Shown: one piece after another, positions 47,508-59,680 of the stretch
Layout: every line of letters starts with the position of its first letter
Numbering within the stretch: the first letter of the stretch is position 1
Origin: Tetragonia tetragonoides
Lineage: Eukaryota; Streptophyta; Magnoliopsida; Caryophyllales; Aizoaceae
Length of the DNA: 64,000 nucleotides
Direction of reading: 5' to 3'
NCBI GenBank assembly: GCA_038025085.1
Contig: CM076148.1
Span: 39,052,871 to 39,116,870, forward strand
Program-made: the position numbers and the translations under genes
Notes under the pieces: model-generated
The model's database searches: none
Seen by the model: only the letters and a program-made list of their open reading frames with translations
What the model was told of the DNA's origin: nothing

Positions 47508-47660
47508 AGAGAGAGAGAGGGAGAGAGAGAGGGCTTACATTGTGGGTTAAGCTGGAAAAGCGGTCGTTGTGAAAGAGCGGGAAAATCGGCATCAATACTT
47601 GCGTTCCCCAAGGCAAGGAGAAGCCCCCAAACATTCACATTGTCCCCCCCTTCATCTCTC
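47508..47660 (-). promoter_or_regulatory. GA/CT-rich 5' UTR exon and core promoter of the MADS gene
   Basis: Minus strand shows a donor CAAT|GTAAGC at about 47537 next to a (CT)n tract (47508-47533), and C-rich sequence upstream to 47660. This fits the first untranslated exon of the MADS-box gene, with an intron of about 940 bp before the ATG exon. No clear TATA box chosen. Confidence 0.5.
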
Positions 47661-47869
47661 ATTTTTCACATCTTGGATTCTTAATTTTATGCAAATTTTA
47701 GCACCCAAGTTTTGCTTGGTACCGTATTTGAAACAAAAATAGTACAGTATTTGTTTGTTGTAGGTTTGCTAGTTGTTTTTTTTTTTTTTTAAGGCTAAAT
47801 ACAAATGAGTTGATAGGTGATAGGAACTAAGTTGGGTGAAGAAGCAAGTTAGATTCATGACTAAATCGA

Positions 47870-47990
47870 AGATGTCTTGACCTAGTGATTAAGATCGAGG
47901 TGTTAGGTACACTAGATTTTATATTCGAATCTCTCAATTTGTATGTGTATGTATATTGTATTGACCTAGTAAAAACAACTAAATTCAACT
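47870..47990 (+). mobile_element. possible tRNA-derived SINE fragment
   Basis: CTTGACCTAGTGATTAAGAT resembles a tRNA A-box head and ATATTCGAATCTC a B box about 45 bp later, the order and spacing of Pol III promoters in plant SINEs. TATGTRTATG repeats follow. No target duplication found. Confidence 0.45.
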
Positions 47991-49226
47991 ACCAGCTTTT
48001 TGCGTGATTCAAAAGTCTATTTTGGTCGATTTTAGCACATTTTATTGTGTAAACTACGGAGTTGTTCTCCATAAATTATGAGACGTTAACAAAATACAGA
48101 GCCTTTTGTAATATTTGAAGAACTGATCAGAACATCATCTATATGACCATACCCCTCCCACCAAAACTGAGCTACTAAGCAAAATACATGTGGTGAGGCT
48201 TTGTCTCCCCATTTTAGATATACCTAAGTTCAATTTAGCTATGTTCGGTTAATTTATTATTCAAATAATTTTTTATTATAAAATAAGTTTATGACAATAC
48301 CTATGTTATTGAAAAACTTTCAAAGCATACTTTCAAATGAGTCCAGTATTGAAAATATTTGGATGAGTTTTAAATGGTTAAAGGTCAAATAAAAAAAAAG
48401 CAATTCTGTTGAGTTTATTACACATTTTTCGTGTTTTGTATAAAAACAAATTATCAAAATTGGCTTTAGGGTTTTCTTTTTGTTTATAATTGCTTTACTC
48501 CCTACCTTTTATTTACATTTACACTGCTTACAACAGTTGTAATCTAATTGTAATTGTTTTGTTGAAGTTGCTTGTGATCCCATCACAATATTGAACGATT
48601 CTTTATGAGAGAAACATAAGCTGAAAACTTATCTGCTTGATCCTAAATATGCTTTTTTTTCCATCCTCAAAATCAATAAACTTAAAAGTATGAAAGGAGT
48701 AATTAGGAAAAATAAGTGCAATACTAGACATTTGTAAGCTTATAGAGGAAAATTACTACCAATAAATTGAAAGAATAGGATGTATTAATCTCACGTTGAA
48801 TTAGGTACTTAACAATCTGTGGATTTGAGGTTCTTTATTTGACCTAAATTGTATTAGAGAAATGGGGGCTCTTAATTGCATAATAATTATAATAAAGTTA
48901 TTTCAAACTAAAATAATTGTTAAATATCCGAAGAAAATACAACACTAACAATTCGAAGTTTGCAAACATGTTTGAAGTGTGGAATGTAGAGATAATGTCT
49001 ATACGTGTATTCCTTCAACGACAAACTAAAACAACGTTTTTATATTGCAACAAAACAACCTCCTTGTACTTGGTATCATTATATTACTGAAATATTCAAT
49101 TAACATTTAATATTACGTTTTCATCTTTTATATAAAAACATTTTTTTTTATCAAACATGTAAGTCACACATTTAGCTTTACTATGGTAACATCTTTCAAT
49201 AACTCTATTCTAATTTCTATAACTAA

Positions 49227-49255
49227 AAGCATGACGTCAACATGACGTCATGCTT
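49227..49255. promoter_or_regulatory. perfect palindrome with two TGACGTCA sites
   Basis: AAGCATGACGTCA at 49227-49239 is perfectly inverted at 49243-49255 with a 3-bp spacer. Each arm contains TGACGTCA, the full bZIP (TGA/CRE-type) recognition site. It lies about 860 bp upstream of the mTERF start and about 1.6 kb from the MADS promoter. Function is inferred only. Confidence 0.5.
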
Positions 49256-50117
49256 AAATGAGGTGCCTCACCTTGAGGTCGGCTCTTACGAGTTTTTGTG
49301 AATTTCTTTTCAACTTAATACAAAATTGCATTGAATGGAATAATAGTAGTAGTATATTAATAAACCTATTTTCCGCTATCCTGAATTCCGCTAAAAGTGC
49401 AGATTTAAGTTGAACTAAAAACGCAATGAAAGTTGAAAAAAATCCAAAAAAAAAAAATCATACAGGTAAGAACGTACACTTTTTAAAGAGGTGAAATTTC
49501 TTCATTACTTCGGGCAACCAAACTAAGTGGCAGACTTTTATACCAATTATTATCGGGTTTGTCTTTTACTTTCCACATGGTCATCTTCTTTTGACCAATC
49601 TCTCATTAATTCTTTTGTGAATGATTTCTTAGAATAATCTCTATATCTTAACTTTCTTGCCTTTTAAATACTACGTATTAAATAACAAATATTACATTCA
49701 CATCAACTTGATTGCCATGATTTGGTGCCTTAGGGACAAAATTGCTACTATCTCCTTGCAAACAAATAAATAGTAAACATGCGATGTTCTATCTGGATAG
49801 TACTTAGACTATTTACAAGTTATGAGTATCGTTCCTTAACCATGAGATTGCAGATTCAATTTATACCTCAACCTTTATGACCTCCTTCCAAGCCAAAAGA
49901 AATTGAAAATTAAAAAAAATTAAAAATTTAAAAATTACAAATGAGGAAATAATTTTAGTCAAGGTCAATCCTCTTACAAATTCAGTATAAAAAATAAAAA
50001 ATAAAAAATAAAAAAAGAACAAAATAGGAAAATTCAATCCAAGAAATAACGGCTAACTCCCTTACTCGGGTCAATCCTCTTCCCTCAGTCCCTTCCCCAA
50101 ATCCAAATGCTTCCGAG

Positions 50118-51020
50118 ATGATACCACGCCTCACCTTCCACCCTCTTCTCTCTCCTCCTCTTCTCCTTCCTCCCTTTCAACCCTTCCTTAAACCCCAACC
50201 TCTTTCTCTCTCCTCAACCACCACAACCACCGCCACCACGAACCCCGGTCTCCAATTCCGTCGAAAACTCCTTTACCTCGAATCCCTAAACGTAAACTCC
50301 CTCAAAGCCCTTCGCCAAAACCCCAATTTCCGTTCCGCATCTCTCCAAACCCTCAAATCCGTCGAAAACTGCCTCATTTCAATGGGCCTTCCTCGTTCTT
50401 CTCTTGGTCGGATTTTCGACATGTACCCGCAGCTACTCACTTTCGATCCTCACCTCCATCTCTACCCTGTATTCGAATTCCTCCTCAACGATGTTGCGAT
50501 TCCGTTTCCCGATGTTTCTCGGGCTATTATCCGGTGCCCTAGGTTGTTAGTTTCAAACGTGGACACTCAATTGAGGCCAACATTGATGTTTTTGCGGAAA
50601 TTAGGGTTTGTGGGGAGACACAAGGTGGATTTTCATACCACAGTGTTGCTCGTTTCGAGTGTTGAGAATACGTTGGTGCCGAAATTGGATTTTTTGAGTG
50701 ATTTAGGGTTTGAGGATTCGGAGGTAGAAACTATGGTTGTTAGGTCGCCGGGGTTGTTGACTTATAGTGTGGAGAAGAATTTAAGGCCGAAAGTCGAGTA
50801 CTTTATTAAGGAAATGAAGGGGGATATGGAGGAAATTAAGCGGTTTCCGCAGTATTTTTCGTTTAGTTTGGAAGGGAAGATAAAACCGAGGCATAGGCTG
50901 TTGGTGGAGCACGGGTTTTCGATGCCGTTGTGGGAAATGCTCAAGGTTAGCGATGGCGAGTTCAATGTAAGGCTGCTTGACATGAGATTACAGCTTATTG
51001 ATCGTGGTCAGTTGTTGTAA
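50118..51020 (+). CDS. MTEF1: chloroplast mTERF-family protein (MTEF1/SOLDAT10-like)
   Basis: One uninterrupted frame of 300 residues. Residues 1-45 are rich in Pro, Leu, Ser and Thr with almost no acids, a plastid transit peptide. The rest is a chain of mTERF repeats, about 30 residues each, recognisable by PxLLxxD/S..LxPxxxFL: YPQLLTFDPHLHLYPVFEFL, CPRLLVSNVDTQLRPTLMFL, SPGLLTYSVEKNLRPKVEYF and FPQYFSFSLEGKIKPRHRLL. The length, absence of introns and the FPQYFSFSLE.KIKPRHRLL end match what I remember of Arabidopsis At2g03050 (EMB93/SOLDAT10). mTERF proteins bind plastid nucleic acid and are needed for plastid gene expression and embryo development. The ATG at 50118 is the first in the frame and opens the transit peptide. 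Confidence 0.9.
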   Translation: MIPRLTFHPLLSPPLLLPPFQPFLKPQPLSLSSTTTTTATTNPGLQFRRKLLYLESLNVNSLKALRQNPNFRSASLQTLKSVENCLISMGLPRSSLGRIFDMYPQLLTFDPHLHLYPVFEFLLNDVAIPFPDVSRAIIRCPRLLVSNVDTQLRPTLMFLRKLGFVGRHKVDFHTTVLLVSSVENTLVPKLDFLSDLGFEDSEVETMVVRSPGLLTYSVEKNLRPKVEYFIKEMKGDMEEIKRFPQYFSFSLEGKIKPRHRLLVEHGFSMPLWEMLKVSDGEFNVRLLDMRLQLIDRGQLL

Positions 51021-51823
51021 GTTATTTTGTTCTGTCCTGGCTCTGTTTAATGTACATTGTTTTTATAGATATCTGTGCTATGAGAAAATGTATAGTCACC
51101 ATGATATGAATATTTCAATAGTATATGAATGGAGCATTGTTACATATGCTTGTATTTGGCATATATTTAAGTACATATTTGACTTAATTAAGAAGTTAAT
51201 GTCATCTTAGGATAGCATGAAGTGCTATATTTGACAATTTCCCTGCGATCCCTTCAATTTGATGGTAAACTATGTACTCTTGACTTGGAGACAAGGATCA
51301 GATATAAGTGTGGAATCCAAGGGTCATAGACATCTATTATCTGGAACTTCTTTATGTTTTGGTCTAAGTTTAAGTTAATTAATGTACATTGTATATGGGT
51401 GTTCAAGGGTCATACATGGGTACTTAGGGTTAGAATAGTGTCCCTAGGCTCCAACCTCCAAGTAATAGCAACAATATAACATAACATCCAGTGTGGATCT
51501 TGTTAAGTTAGTAACAAGATCAGTGAATCTAGATGGATGTTGACTAGCAAGATTTTTGGTGGCTTATGCTTGCAAGAAGACTGCTTGATTACCTATGGTT
51601 GCGTTGAAATGCAGTTTAGCCTTTTTGCTTGGTTTTCCAGCCAATATATGATCTAATTAGTAACATATTGTAATAGGCACACAGAAAGACATGGACAAGT
51701 ATTATTGTGCTTGAGCAATGGAATATTCACCTGCGATAATAGTGAGTTTTCATGGTCAGAAAATCATCTGGTCTATTCTGTATAAAATTTTATTATCTAG
51801 ATAATATTCTACCAACATTCTAC

Positions 51824-51987
51824 CTGTTTTTTGTAAGATAAGAAGGGTATTTAGGCTTTGCCCCACTAATCCCATAGGCCCTGAAGTTGACGGCTAGGAA
51901 AACCTCCAGTGGCCTTGAGGGGGCTCGAACTTGGGACCTATTGAATAGATTTGAGAGGTTTTACCAGCTGAGCTACCCCCTCATGTT
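51824..51987 (-). mobile_element. tRNA-derived SINE with target duplication
   Basis: On the minus strand it starts GGGGGTAGCTCAGCTGGT, an almost perfect tRNA A box, followed about 45 bp later by AAGTTCGAGCCC, a B box, and a tRNA-unrelated tail ending near ACAAAAAACAGG. CCAACATTCTAC is perfectly repeated at 51812-51823 and 51988-51999. The head keeps tRNA-like pairing but no intact cloverleaf, so it is a retroposon, not a tRNA gene. Length 164 bp. Confidence 0.85.
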
Positions 51988-51999
51988 CCAACATTCTAC

Positions 52000-52728
52000 A
52001 TGTTAAATACTAGAAACCCTACTTTGTTTTATAAAATAGGTAGGTCATAAATGAATGCTAAGGAAATCACTACCTGTGTTTTCAATGAATAGCATGATGG
52101 CCTTTTTTCTTCCAGACTTCTACCAACACTTCAGTATGTTCTCTGGTATCGTCATTCCCACGTGCTTAATCTTGAGTAGCTATGTAGCCTATTTTGATTG
52201 ATCTTGACATGTACACAAGATTAGGGACATGGAATGCAATATAGTAATCTAAGAAGCAAAGAAGCCTAAGCTTTTAGGTGCTGTTCATAAGCAGTTGTTT
52301 CTGTTGGAAAATGAAATTAAAAACAACTAGAAATACAGCATATGAACTTCCCCTGAAGCTTTTTTTGTTGTTTCTGTTTCTTGGAATTCTTGTTGATTCA
52401 GGCTTGTACGAACTGTAAATGGCGCACAATAGATTTATGTATTTGAGGCATGGTTTCATGATGCCTATGTTTTAGCGCCTTAAAATCAATGACTGGGAGA
52501 AACCCTCTTGTGATAGATCAATAGAGCAACAATGATGTCATATATTGTTTCGTTCACGAATTTGGGGGTGCTTCTCTTTTGCGGCAGCATTAAGCTCATG
52601 TTAGGTAGTCCATTTCTAGTGAGCAAGTGGTTGTATTTCCCTATTGGCATGAGTGTTCAATTGTTGCGTACTTCCTAGAGGGGATGTTTATCCAAATCAT
52701 TTGAGCAAACTATTTCTTGTAAGGAGTT
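52000..52728. other. intergenic, no gene seen
   Basis: AT-rich sequence between SINE and LINE remnant. Only short frames without motifs. Confidence 0.4.
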
Positions 52729-53310
52729 TTGATTAGTATAGGAAAATTCTCCTATGTTCAGGTTGAAGGATTTAGGTGGTACAATACCAATGACAGGCTC
52801 AAGAGGAGGAGACCAAGGTTGGTTAATGCATGTATGGTTTCTTGTGCTAACAGCAAGTCCTGCTCGGACACATTCCTCAATTGTGATAGGGCCAAGTATC
52901 TATGGAATAGATTATTTGGTGTTTTTAGGTAGTATTGGGTATGCCCTTTCACAATGTTAGAGGTCTTACAGATATATTTTGTGGTTTTGGAGGTCACATA
53001 GTTGGAGAGGAATGCGAGAGTCTTTCGGGACCACTCTGTTGACTTGTTTAGCTTCTGTATGGGCTACAGCAAGTGGGGCGTTTAATGTTACCAAATTACT
53101 TATGTATGGTGAAACTGGGCTTCTTTGTAATAATAGGTCGACTGCTTGTCCACCCAGGTTGTATATCCTCCAAAATATTTATACTTTTCTTATTTGGAAA
53201 GAAAGGAATAGAGGGGTGAGCAACTATGTAGGCCACCTTAGACCTTACCACTGGATTGTTATCCATATAGGATGTCACAAGGTTTATTTTGGTACTTACT
53301 CCGACTGGTT
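52729..53310 (+). pseudogene. decayed LINE (non-LTR) reverse transcriptase C-terminus
   Basis: The translation at 52729-52932 reads NTNDRLKRRRPRL..CMVSCA then SCSDTFLNCDRAKYLWNRLF, the zinc-binding zf-RVT region (NTxDRLxRR, CxxC, ..HLFxxCxxAxxxW) that ends plant LINE polymerases. About 100 bp later another frame (52979-53323) gives LASVWATASG... and FLIWKERNRGVSN, the usual IWKERNxRxF end of these proteins. Frame changes between the two and missing reverse transcriptase core show it is a fragment. Confidence 0.7.
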
Positions 53311-53323
53311 TGCTTCTGCATAG

Positions 53324-56300
53324 TGTTGTTTCAGTGAACTTAACTTTTGATGAGTCAGATGTGTCTGCTGATGTTGACAGACATGGTTGTGATGTTGACA
53401 GACATGGTTCTTATCAGAATCACAAAGATGTAGCTGTCAACGTGAGTGAGGTCTGGCTAGAGTTTCGGAGAGAAATTCTTGCAGTAGTGGTAGTGGTCTA
53501 GTGGATGCAGGCTAATGCTATAAGGTCATGACTGAGCTAAGGAAAAAAGCTCATCATCAAGTATTAGTGGTAGTCAATTGTGCAAGGTTGTTTATACTAC
53601 TATATTTCGTTAATCAACTGGTGAAATGAAGCAGGTAGATTGACTTTGAAATGGGAATATGGGATACTGATAGTGATTGGGTTAAAGTTATCAATCAGCC
53701 TTTTCCTGTCTTTCTTCTTCTAACTGAGTTTAACTGCTTCTATAATCTATGGTATTACCTATCTGGAAGTAGGTTTTATTAGATTAAGGGCTTCTAGTTC
53801 AGCGCCCTTCATCTGATTTACTGCCAGAAGAAGTTGGTCTCAAGTCTGATTTGTTTACATTAGCAAGAGCCTGTAGTGGATGGTCTAATAAATTAGACTT
53901 TGTAAGTTCATAGTACTTATTTCATAAATCAAGTGGTTGATGGAACATGGAAGGGAGATCCAAAAAATAGTGGTTAATGGAAGGAGAAAGGGACTATGAG
54001 TTGGATGTTTGGGTTTTAACATTTAAGTGAGCCGATGATTCCTCTTTATGAGATTATGAATGTTTATCTTAATATCTTCCAAGAATCATATCGGGTTTTG
54101 AGGCATTTGTTTTTCTGGATGGTTTTGAGGCTTTAGGCTAAGGCGGAGGCTCTTGAGTTCATTTAAAGTTAAAAAGAAGTGAAGGCCCTGAAATAAATTA
54201 TATAAATCATGAGTTAGTAAGTCTGTTGTCTAATTGTCTATATTTAGCTGTAGTACATTTTTGCATAATCAAGTGGTTAGTTCAAACTTCAAAGGAAAGA
54301 GCTTAATAAATTGACTGAGGAGTTGGACAATATAGGTTAGATGTCTATGCACCTCAAGGTTGTCTGAAGTCAAAATGGTGTTTTTGACTATATTGTCAAC
54401 CCTATGGTTTATCACTTAGATATCTATGCACCTCAAGGTTGTCTGAAGGTCAGATATGGTACTGTTTATAGCTATTCTTCTTGCGCAATCTTGTTTTCTA
54501 CAGACTGTCGATTTTTGATGAGTTGCGTGCTTAATCAGTTGCACTAGCTCATGCTAACAAATGTGGTTCTTATCTGACCATAAAATCTTAGTATCATTTT
54601 CCGATAGTAGATGCTGGTTTAAGGCTGTCTTGTCATCTACGATGTGGTATGACCTTGGCGGTGAATTGATGGTTAAGCATGAGGAATGTGGTTGGGGTAT
54701 AACTGTATAAGTTAATGTTTTCTTAGATAGTGTTGTTTTGATGATAAGAAACTTCATCTTAAGATCTAGCGGTCTATTGCTTATTTCGTATTAGAGATAG
54801 ATGGAGAATCTATTAGGTGTATATATATTCCATATGTATCTAGGAAACTATATTTGAAATTATATTTTTAAGATAGTATAACAGAGAATTTTTGTATTAA
54901 GAAACTAGTATAACTAGGATACTAGTAGTTGAGCACTTGTGCTTGGAGAACAAGTATTTGTCCTCCTATTTATACACTAGAAATGCTTGCTCCAAGCACA
55001 ACTACTATTAGTAGTATCCAAGTTGTGCTTGTTTCCTAAATACAAAGTATCATCTCTATAATAATATCTTAAACATACTAGGGTTCTTGCCATATTCATT
55101 TGGTGTACCATTGTGTATTTAATCCTTAATGTTTTGCTCTTTTTGGGGTGAGGTGGATGTCTTTTGCTGGGCTGGCAGTTGTGGATCCAGGAATCAGCTC
55201 AAGTGGGTGCACTCTCTTCTAATACATAGGGCATATGTGGATCTGCCAATGTGGGCTGGGCGTGCTATACTTTCACATTGCCTCTCATAATTTGTGTTAA
55301 TTTCTTCCTTCTTCAAGAGGTTCAATGAGGTGTTTGTTTGTCTCGTTATTTTTAGTGACTATTTATGACCATGAGGCCACAATCTAAGGTGGAAGCTGAG
55401 AACTCTGTGGAATGTCTAGCCGTCTATGTGTCACTTTTAAGGATAGCTTGGTGATGCTTTTTGTGCCATGTCTTTGAAAGTGTTTCTTTGGTGAAATGCG
55501 GTCATGACTTTGTCAGAAAATTGCTTCTGAAAGTGAGCAATGTTTCGACAAAATGTGTTACACCCAACAGATGCAGCATGGTCGGGTATAAGGTGGAACA
55601 GCTAGCTTTGCATCTGTCTTTCATTGATTTACGCCTTGCTCATGGATGAGGGAATTAAAAAATTGTCGCTGCTGGTACTCATGGATAGTGGATGTGTCTT
55701 GTTTACTAAAACAAACTAAGATTAGTAAAGGAGGATTGGGGGTGGGGGTTTGCTTTGTTAGTGGTAGGGCTGGTGATATTTTTGAGTGTAGTGATTAGGG
55801 GGGTGGGGACTTTATGGTGCACCTACTGTTCCTAAACATCTAGAATGCTAGTTTTTTTTTTTTCTGTTTTTGTTTGACGGCTCTATATTGGTGACAAATT
55901 CTTAATGCTTACTGAAGTTTTTGAATTTTGCTTTCGTAATGGGCTTTGTCTGTTACTTCTAAGTTCTGATGTTGAAATGTGGCTTTTTCGGTTGATCCGA
56001 GGTTTCTGATTGTTGTTTTATTTGGAAACTCAATATTTCTTGAATTTATTATCTAGTCGTGATTGATAGGTAGTTATCAAAGTTGTTAGGACTTGGTCCG
56101 CTCTCTAGAACAAAAAAAGACTTGGTCCCCTTCTCTAGAACATAAAAAGCACTTATCTGTTAGTTGATGAAGATGCTTATTGAAAATTTGTTGCTTGATG
56201 TGCTCATTATGTGTCACTACTGACTGGATTGTTGTTGTATTGCCCTGTTGTTTTGAATATGTGGAAGTTAATGAAGTTTCATATATGCTTTATTCAAAGA

Positions 56301-57753
56301 AACATTAAATAAGAATTCAAGTATATTTGTCATGTCTGGAGAATGGCATTTGTTCGTGATTAAGATTTGACGTGGAGAGGGAGTTGTGATGGTAGAATTT
56401 CTATCTTGAAAATGTGTAGGATAGCATTTTTTGAGTTTCTTAAAAGCTTTAGGCAAGGGATAGTTTTTCAGGGACTAACGACTTTCTTCGTTATCATGGA
56501 GAGATAAGCGTCGTTTTGTCATTACACATAGGGCTTGGGGTTGAGGGGCGTCAGATTAGATAGGGAGTGAGGTTTTCTAAGCATGATTGTCTATATGGGT
56601 CTGTTCTAAAATGAATAAGCGCAAAAGTGTCTCGGCTGCTGATATGAGTGATATGGTTAATGTTTATTTGAGCGTCACCTTTTGTTATATACTGGTGGAA
56701 TGAGCAAGCCTCTTCTACTGAACTTCCTTGTTGCTTCTGGTGTCTCATTGCTTCTAATGATGCATTTGAAGATGGTTGGAATGCTCGAATTAGTTGAATT
56801 TTTCACATTAGTTGGTCCTTTTTTAGTGTCCTGGTTTCAACTTTAGGCTGCCTCAGTTGGATACTCTTAGGAAATTAGGACAGTGGTCTAAGGCCCTCAT
56901 TGTCAAAATTGCCTCCTGCTGTTCAGTCTTGCAATATTGTGTGTTCTGTCCCCAGGTGTCTTGTTCTCAAATTAGTGTGGACTTTGGACATAGTTTCGAA
57001 AGGACATCGAAATAGCAATTGATTATGTTTTTAAGATAGGTGTGTTTGGGTCATGTGATTCATATTTCATCAACGCTGTATTACTCCAAAAGTAAAAGTA
57101 GATATATCAACCAGTCTTCGAGGGTGTTTTCACGGATACATTCTAGGAAGTTAATAATACAAGTCAAGTCGAGATTTAGAGTGAAATTTTTTATATAGTT
57201 AAGGGGAAAGAGTGCTGTGTTTATGTATACATGACGAGTGGTCTGTTTGTCGGATTATAAATCATGCAAAACATGGTAGGTACTTGATGCAAAATTTTCA
57301 GGCAGAATTGACTAATTAGATGGCGAAATGTTGGTCATTGGCTTCAAAATGTGAGGGCTCTAAGTGTTTAATTTTCTTGTCTTGCACTATACTCGAAAGA
57401 GACCAGCCCATTGCGATGGATGCGCCAAGCAGCCCCTTGAGTTTATCTGTATGTACTTTGGTTTTTGTTGAGAATATTGTTACGGATTGAGGAACATAGC
57501 TGCCCTTAAACGAACAGCTGTTTAGTTTGTTAAAAGTATGGGATCATTTGTGGTATGAGACAATATGGTTACCCAGTAGCACCTAACAGTATCAGAGCAG
57601 TTGGTGAATGTGGGGCAAAATTGTAGGTCCATCTAAAGGTTTTGCTTTCTTTCATCATGCGTCTTGTACCATATTCTTGCTGGCAAATGTGTCTTTGGAC
57701 TCTTTGCTATACCAAAGTAAGGATGTGCAAGTTACCAACTTGCAAAATAAGTA
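53324..57753. other. intergenic, no gene supported
   Basis: Holds many short frames without motifs. Small direct repeats (GATGTTGACAGACATGGTT twice at 53369-53408; a block ending CACCTCAAGGTTGTCTGAAG twice near 54350 and 54430). Around 54926-55010 there is a GTAGTTGAGCACTTGTGCTT inverted-repeat region with CTATTTATAC nearby, resembling an LTR core. No exon chain could be built. Confidence 0.4.
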
Positions 57754-57976
57754 GTCATGACTTTGACACTATGCCTAGTACATTTTAGCCATTGTAGGGA
57801 GATGCCTAAGTAGTCACGACTTTGACACTATGCCTAATATTTCCCTTATTTTTGACTAAGACTCTTCAATCCATGCCGCACGCGGGTAGAGTCATAGACA
57901 TTTTTTGCTTCATTTTGATAGGCACATACTCCTTACAATGGCTAAAATATACTAGGCATAGTGTCAAAGTCATGAC
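57754..57976. repeat. foldback (inverted repeat), 48-bp arms
   Basis: GTCATGACTTTGACACTATG at 57754 continues through CCTAGTACATTTTAGCC and is inverted at 57929-57976 with only a few mismatches. A third partial copy in direct orientation lies at about 57810-57840. Possible MITE-like foldback; no target duplication identified. Confidence 0.75.
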
Positions 57977-58419
57977 CAAGCCTGTCGTCTTCTTTTTTAT
58001 TTTTATTATTATCTTCCTTGGGTACTTGATGGTGTTTGCTGAGTGAAATTTATCTGTGTTTGAAATTTCGTTGTAGGTTAATGTTTGTTATCCTTCCCGC
58101 CCTTCCCCGCCCCCCTATTCTCAATACTTCATGTGAGGTGAATTTGATTAGATTATCAAGTGGATGAGCTAGGTTTGGGTCCTTATGTAGTTATGATTCA
58201 AGTGTATGTTCAACTCACTGCCGCTTGGTGGCAGTATTGTGACAGGCTTTCAGGGGAAGTAGCTATGGTTCTAAAAGACAACTTGGTAAGGGGGTGTAAG
58301 CATGGTAAACCTCAGCTGTAATACATGGTCGCTCGTCCCCCCTTATGGTATTGGTCTAGCAAGAAAATAAAAAAGGAAAATAGTGATGTGGGGTTATTTG
58401 TTTTCACTTATGTTAGAAT

Positions 58420-58580
58420 CAGTCCAGTTCGGTTAATGTAATGATTTGTTCGGTTCAGTTCAGTTTATTGACATGATTATTGTCTCAAATATTATTGTTC
58501 AGTTCAGTTTCATGGAGTAATAATCGGTTCATGTCAATTCAGTTCGACTTTGGTGGGAGATAACACACCTAGAATGTGTA
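58420..58580. repeat. TTCAGTTCAG-type dispersed repeat
   Basis: Contains several copies of CGGTTCAGTTCAGTTT-like sequence and ends near AACACACCTAGAATG. Related blocks lie at 59395-59480, 61808-61860, 63200-63416 and 63510-63600. They look like degenerate copies of one short transposon family. Confidence 0.5.
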
Positions 58581-59680
58581 CTGTAAAGATACTTTGAAAA
58601 AATGAGGTAAGAAAAGCATATTTGAGAATCCAATGGAGTAAAAAGTGAAAATTATTGGGTTCATTGTTGTATAGAGAGGATTGTGTTAAGGAGAAATGTC
58701 AGGAAGGGCCATGGACCGTTGGCCTTGCTTTGTTTGTTTGGAGCAGCGCGTAAACGAGAAAGAGGGTACTAAATGGTGGGTCTTCTGCACGTGGGATTAG
58801 TACAATCCCCTGTCCTTTGTTTGCCTTCTTGGAAATTATAAGGAAACAGAAAAAGAAAATTACAGGGGAGAGAAAATATATGTCAAAATAAAGGGACTGT
58901 TCACTGTTCAGTGTTCCTCCTTCCAAATGAAAAGAAAATCTCATCCCTAAATCAAAAGCTGTCCTTCTAGTCCTTAACTGCCACCCTGCACACAGTTAAA
59001 TAACTTTTTTTTTTTTTTTTGTTGATAAGAACAGTTAAATAACTTCTTGAATCTATTATCAGACTGTACCATGGGATTTCACTTTTCCAATTTTGCCCCC
59101 TATATGTTCTTTTTCTTGTGTTCTTTTTTCATGGTTGGGATTTATGTTGCTCCGACTATTCATTTCTCCTCAAGTATCCGTGTTGGATACTGGACACTCC
59201 GACATGGTTATGGACACTGGACACTCCATTTTCAGCAAAAATCATGAATTTTCATAAAATGGTCGAGTCCGACATGGGTATGGGTACTGAACACTCGGAC
59301 ACTTAGCCGAGTCCGAGCAATATAGGTTGGTATTGAGGGTTGATAATTTGGGTGTAGGAGCATTTGAGGTGTACGTGTCTTTTTTCACTTACTCGGTAAT
59401 TGGTTTAGTTCAGTTTAATTCAATGGAGTTCAGTTCAGTGATATCCCTTTTCTCTAATATATTACTATTCAGTTCAATCCAGTGGAAAATAACACTGTTA
59501 GTTGGGAACAAACATTATCTAAGTTGGTATGAGCTTTACCAAGTCCAAGTTAGGGAAAATCACTTAAATGTGGGTCCATATATGTTATTCAGACTAAGCT
59601 ACAGTTGGATACATGTGTAAATGTTGAAGGACTGTTTGAAAAATGTTTGTGTTTTTGGCTTAAAATGAAGGGTCAATGGG

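Larger units (their letters stand above)
47661..50117. other. divergent intergenic region between MADS and mTERF genes
   Basis: AT-rich spacer with poly-T (47776-47791), a SINE-like block, a TGACGTCA palindrome and an (AAAAAT)n tract near 49987-50013. No exon-like frame recognised. The last 100 bp are C/T rich, as is usual just upstream of housekeeping plastid genes such as the mTERF. Confidence 0.5.

Noticed and set aside
51963..51984. tRNA gene on the minus strand
   Set aside because: A and B boxes are present but no closed cloverleaf with acceptor stem; target duplications show it is a SINE.
55461..55649. 62-codon frame with cysteines
   Set aside because: No recognisable zinc-finger spacing and no splice partners.
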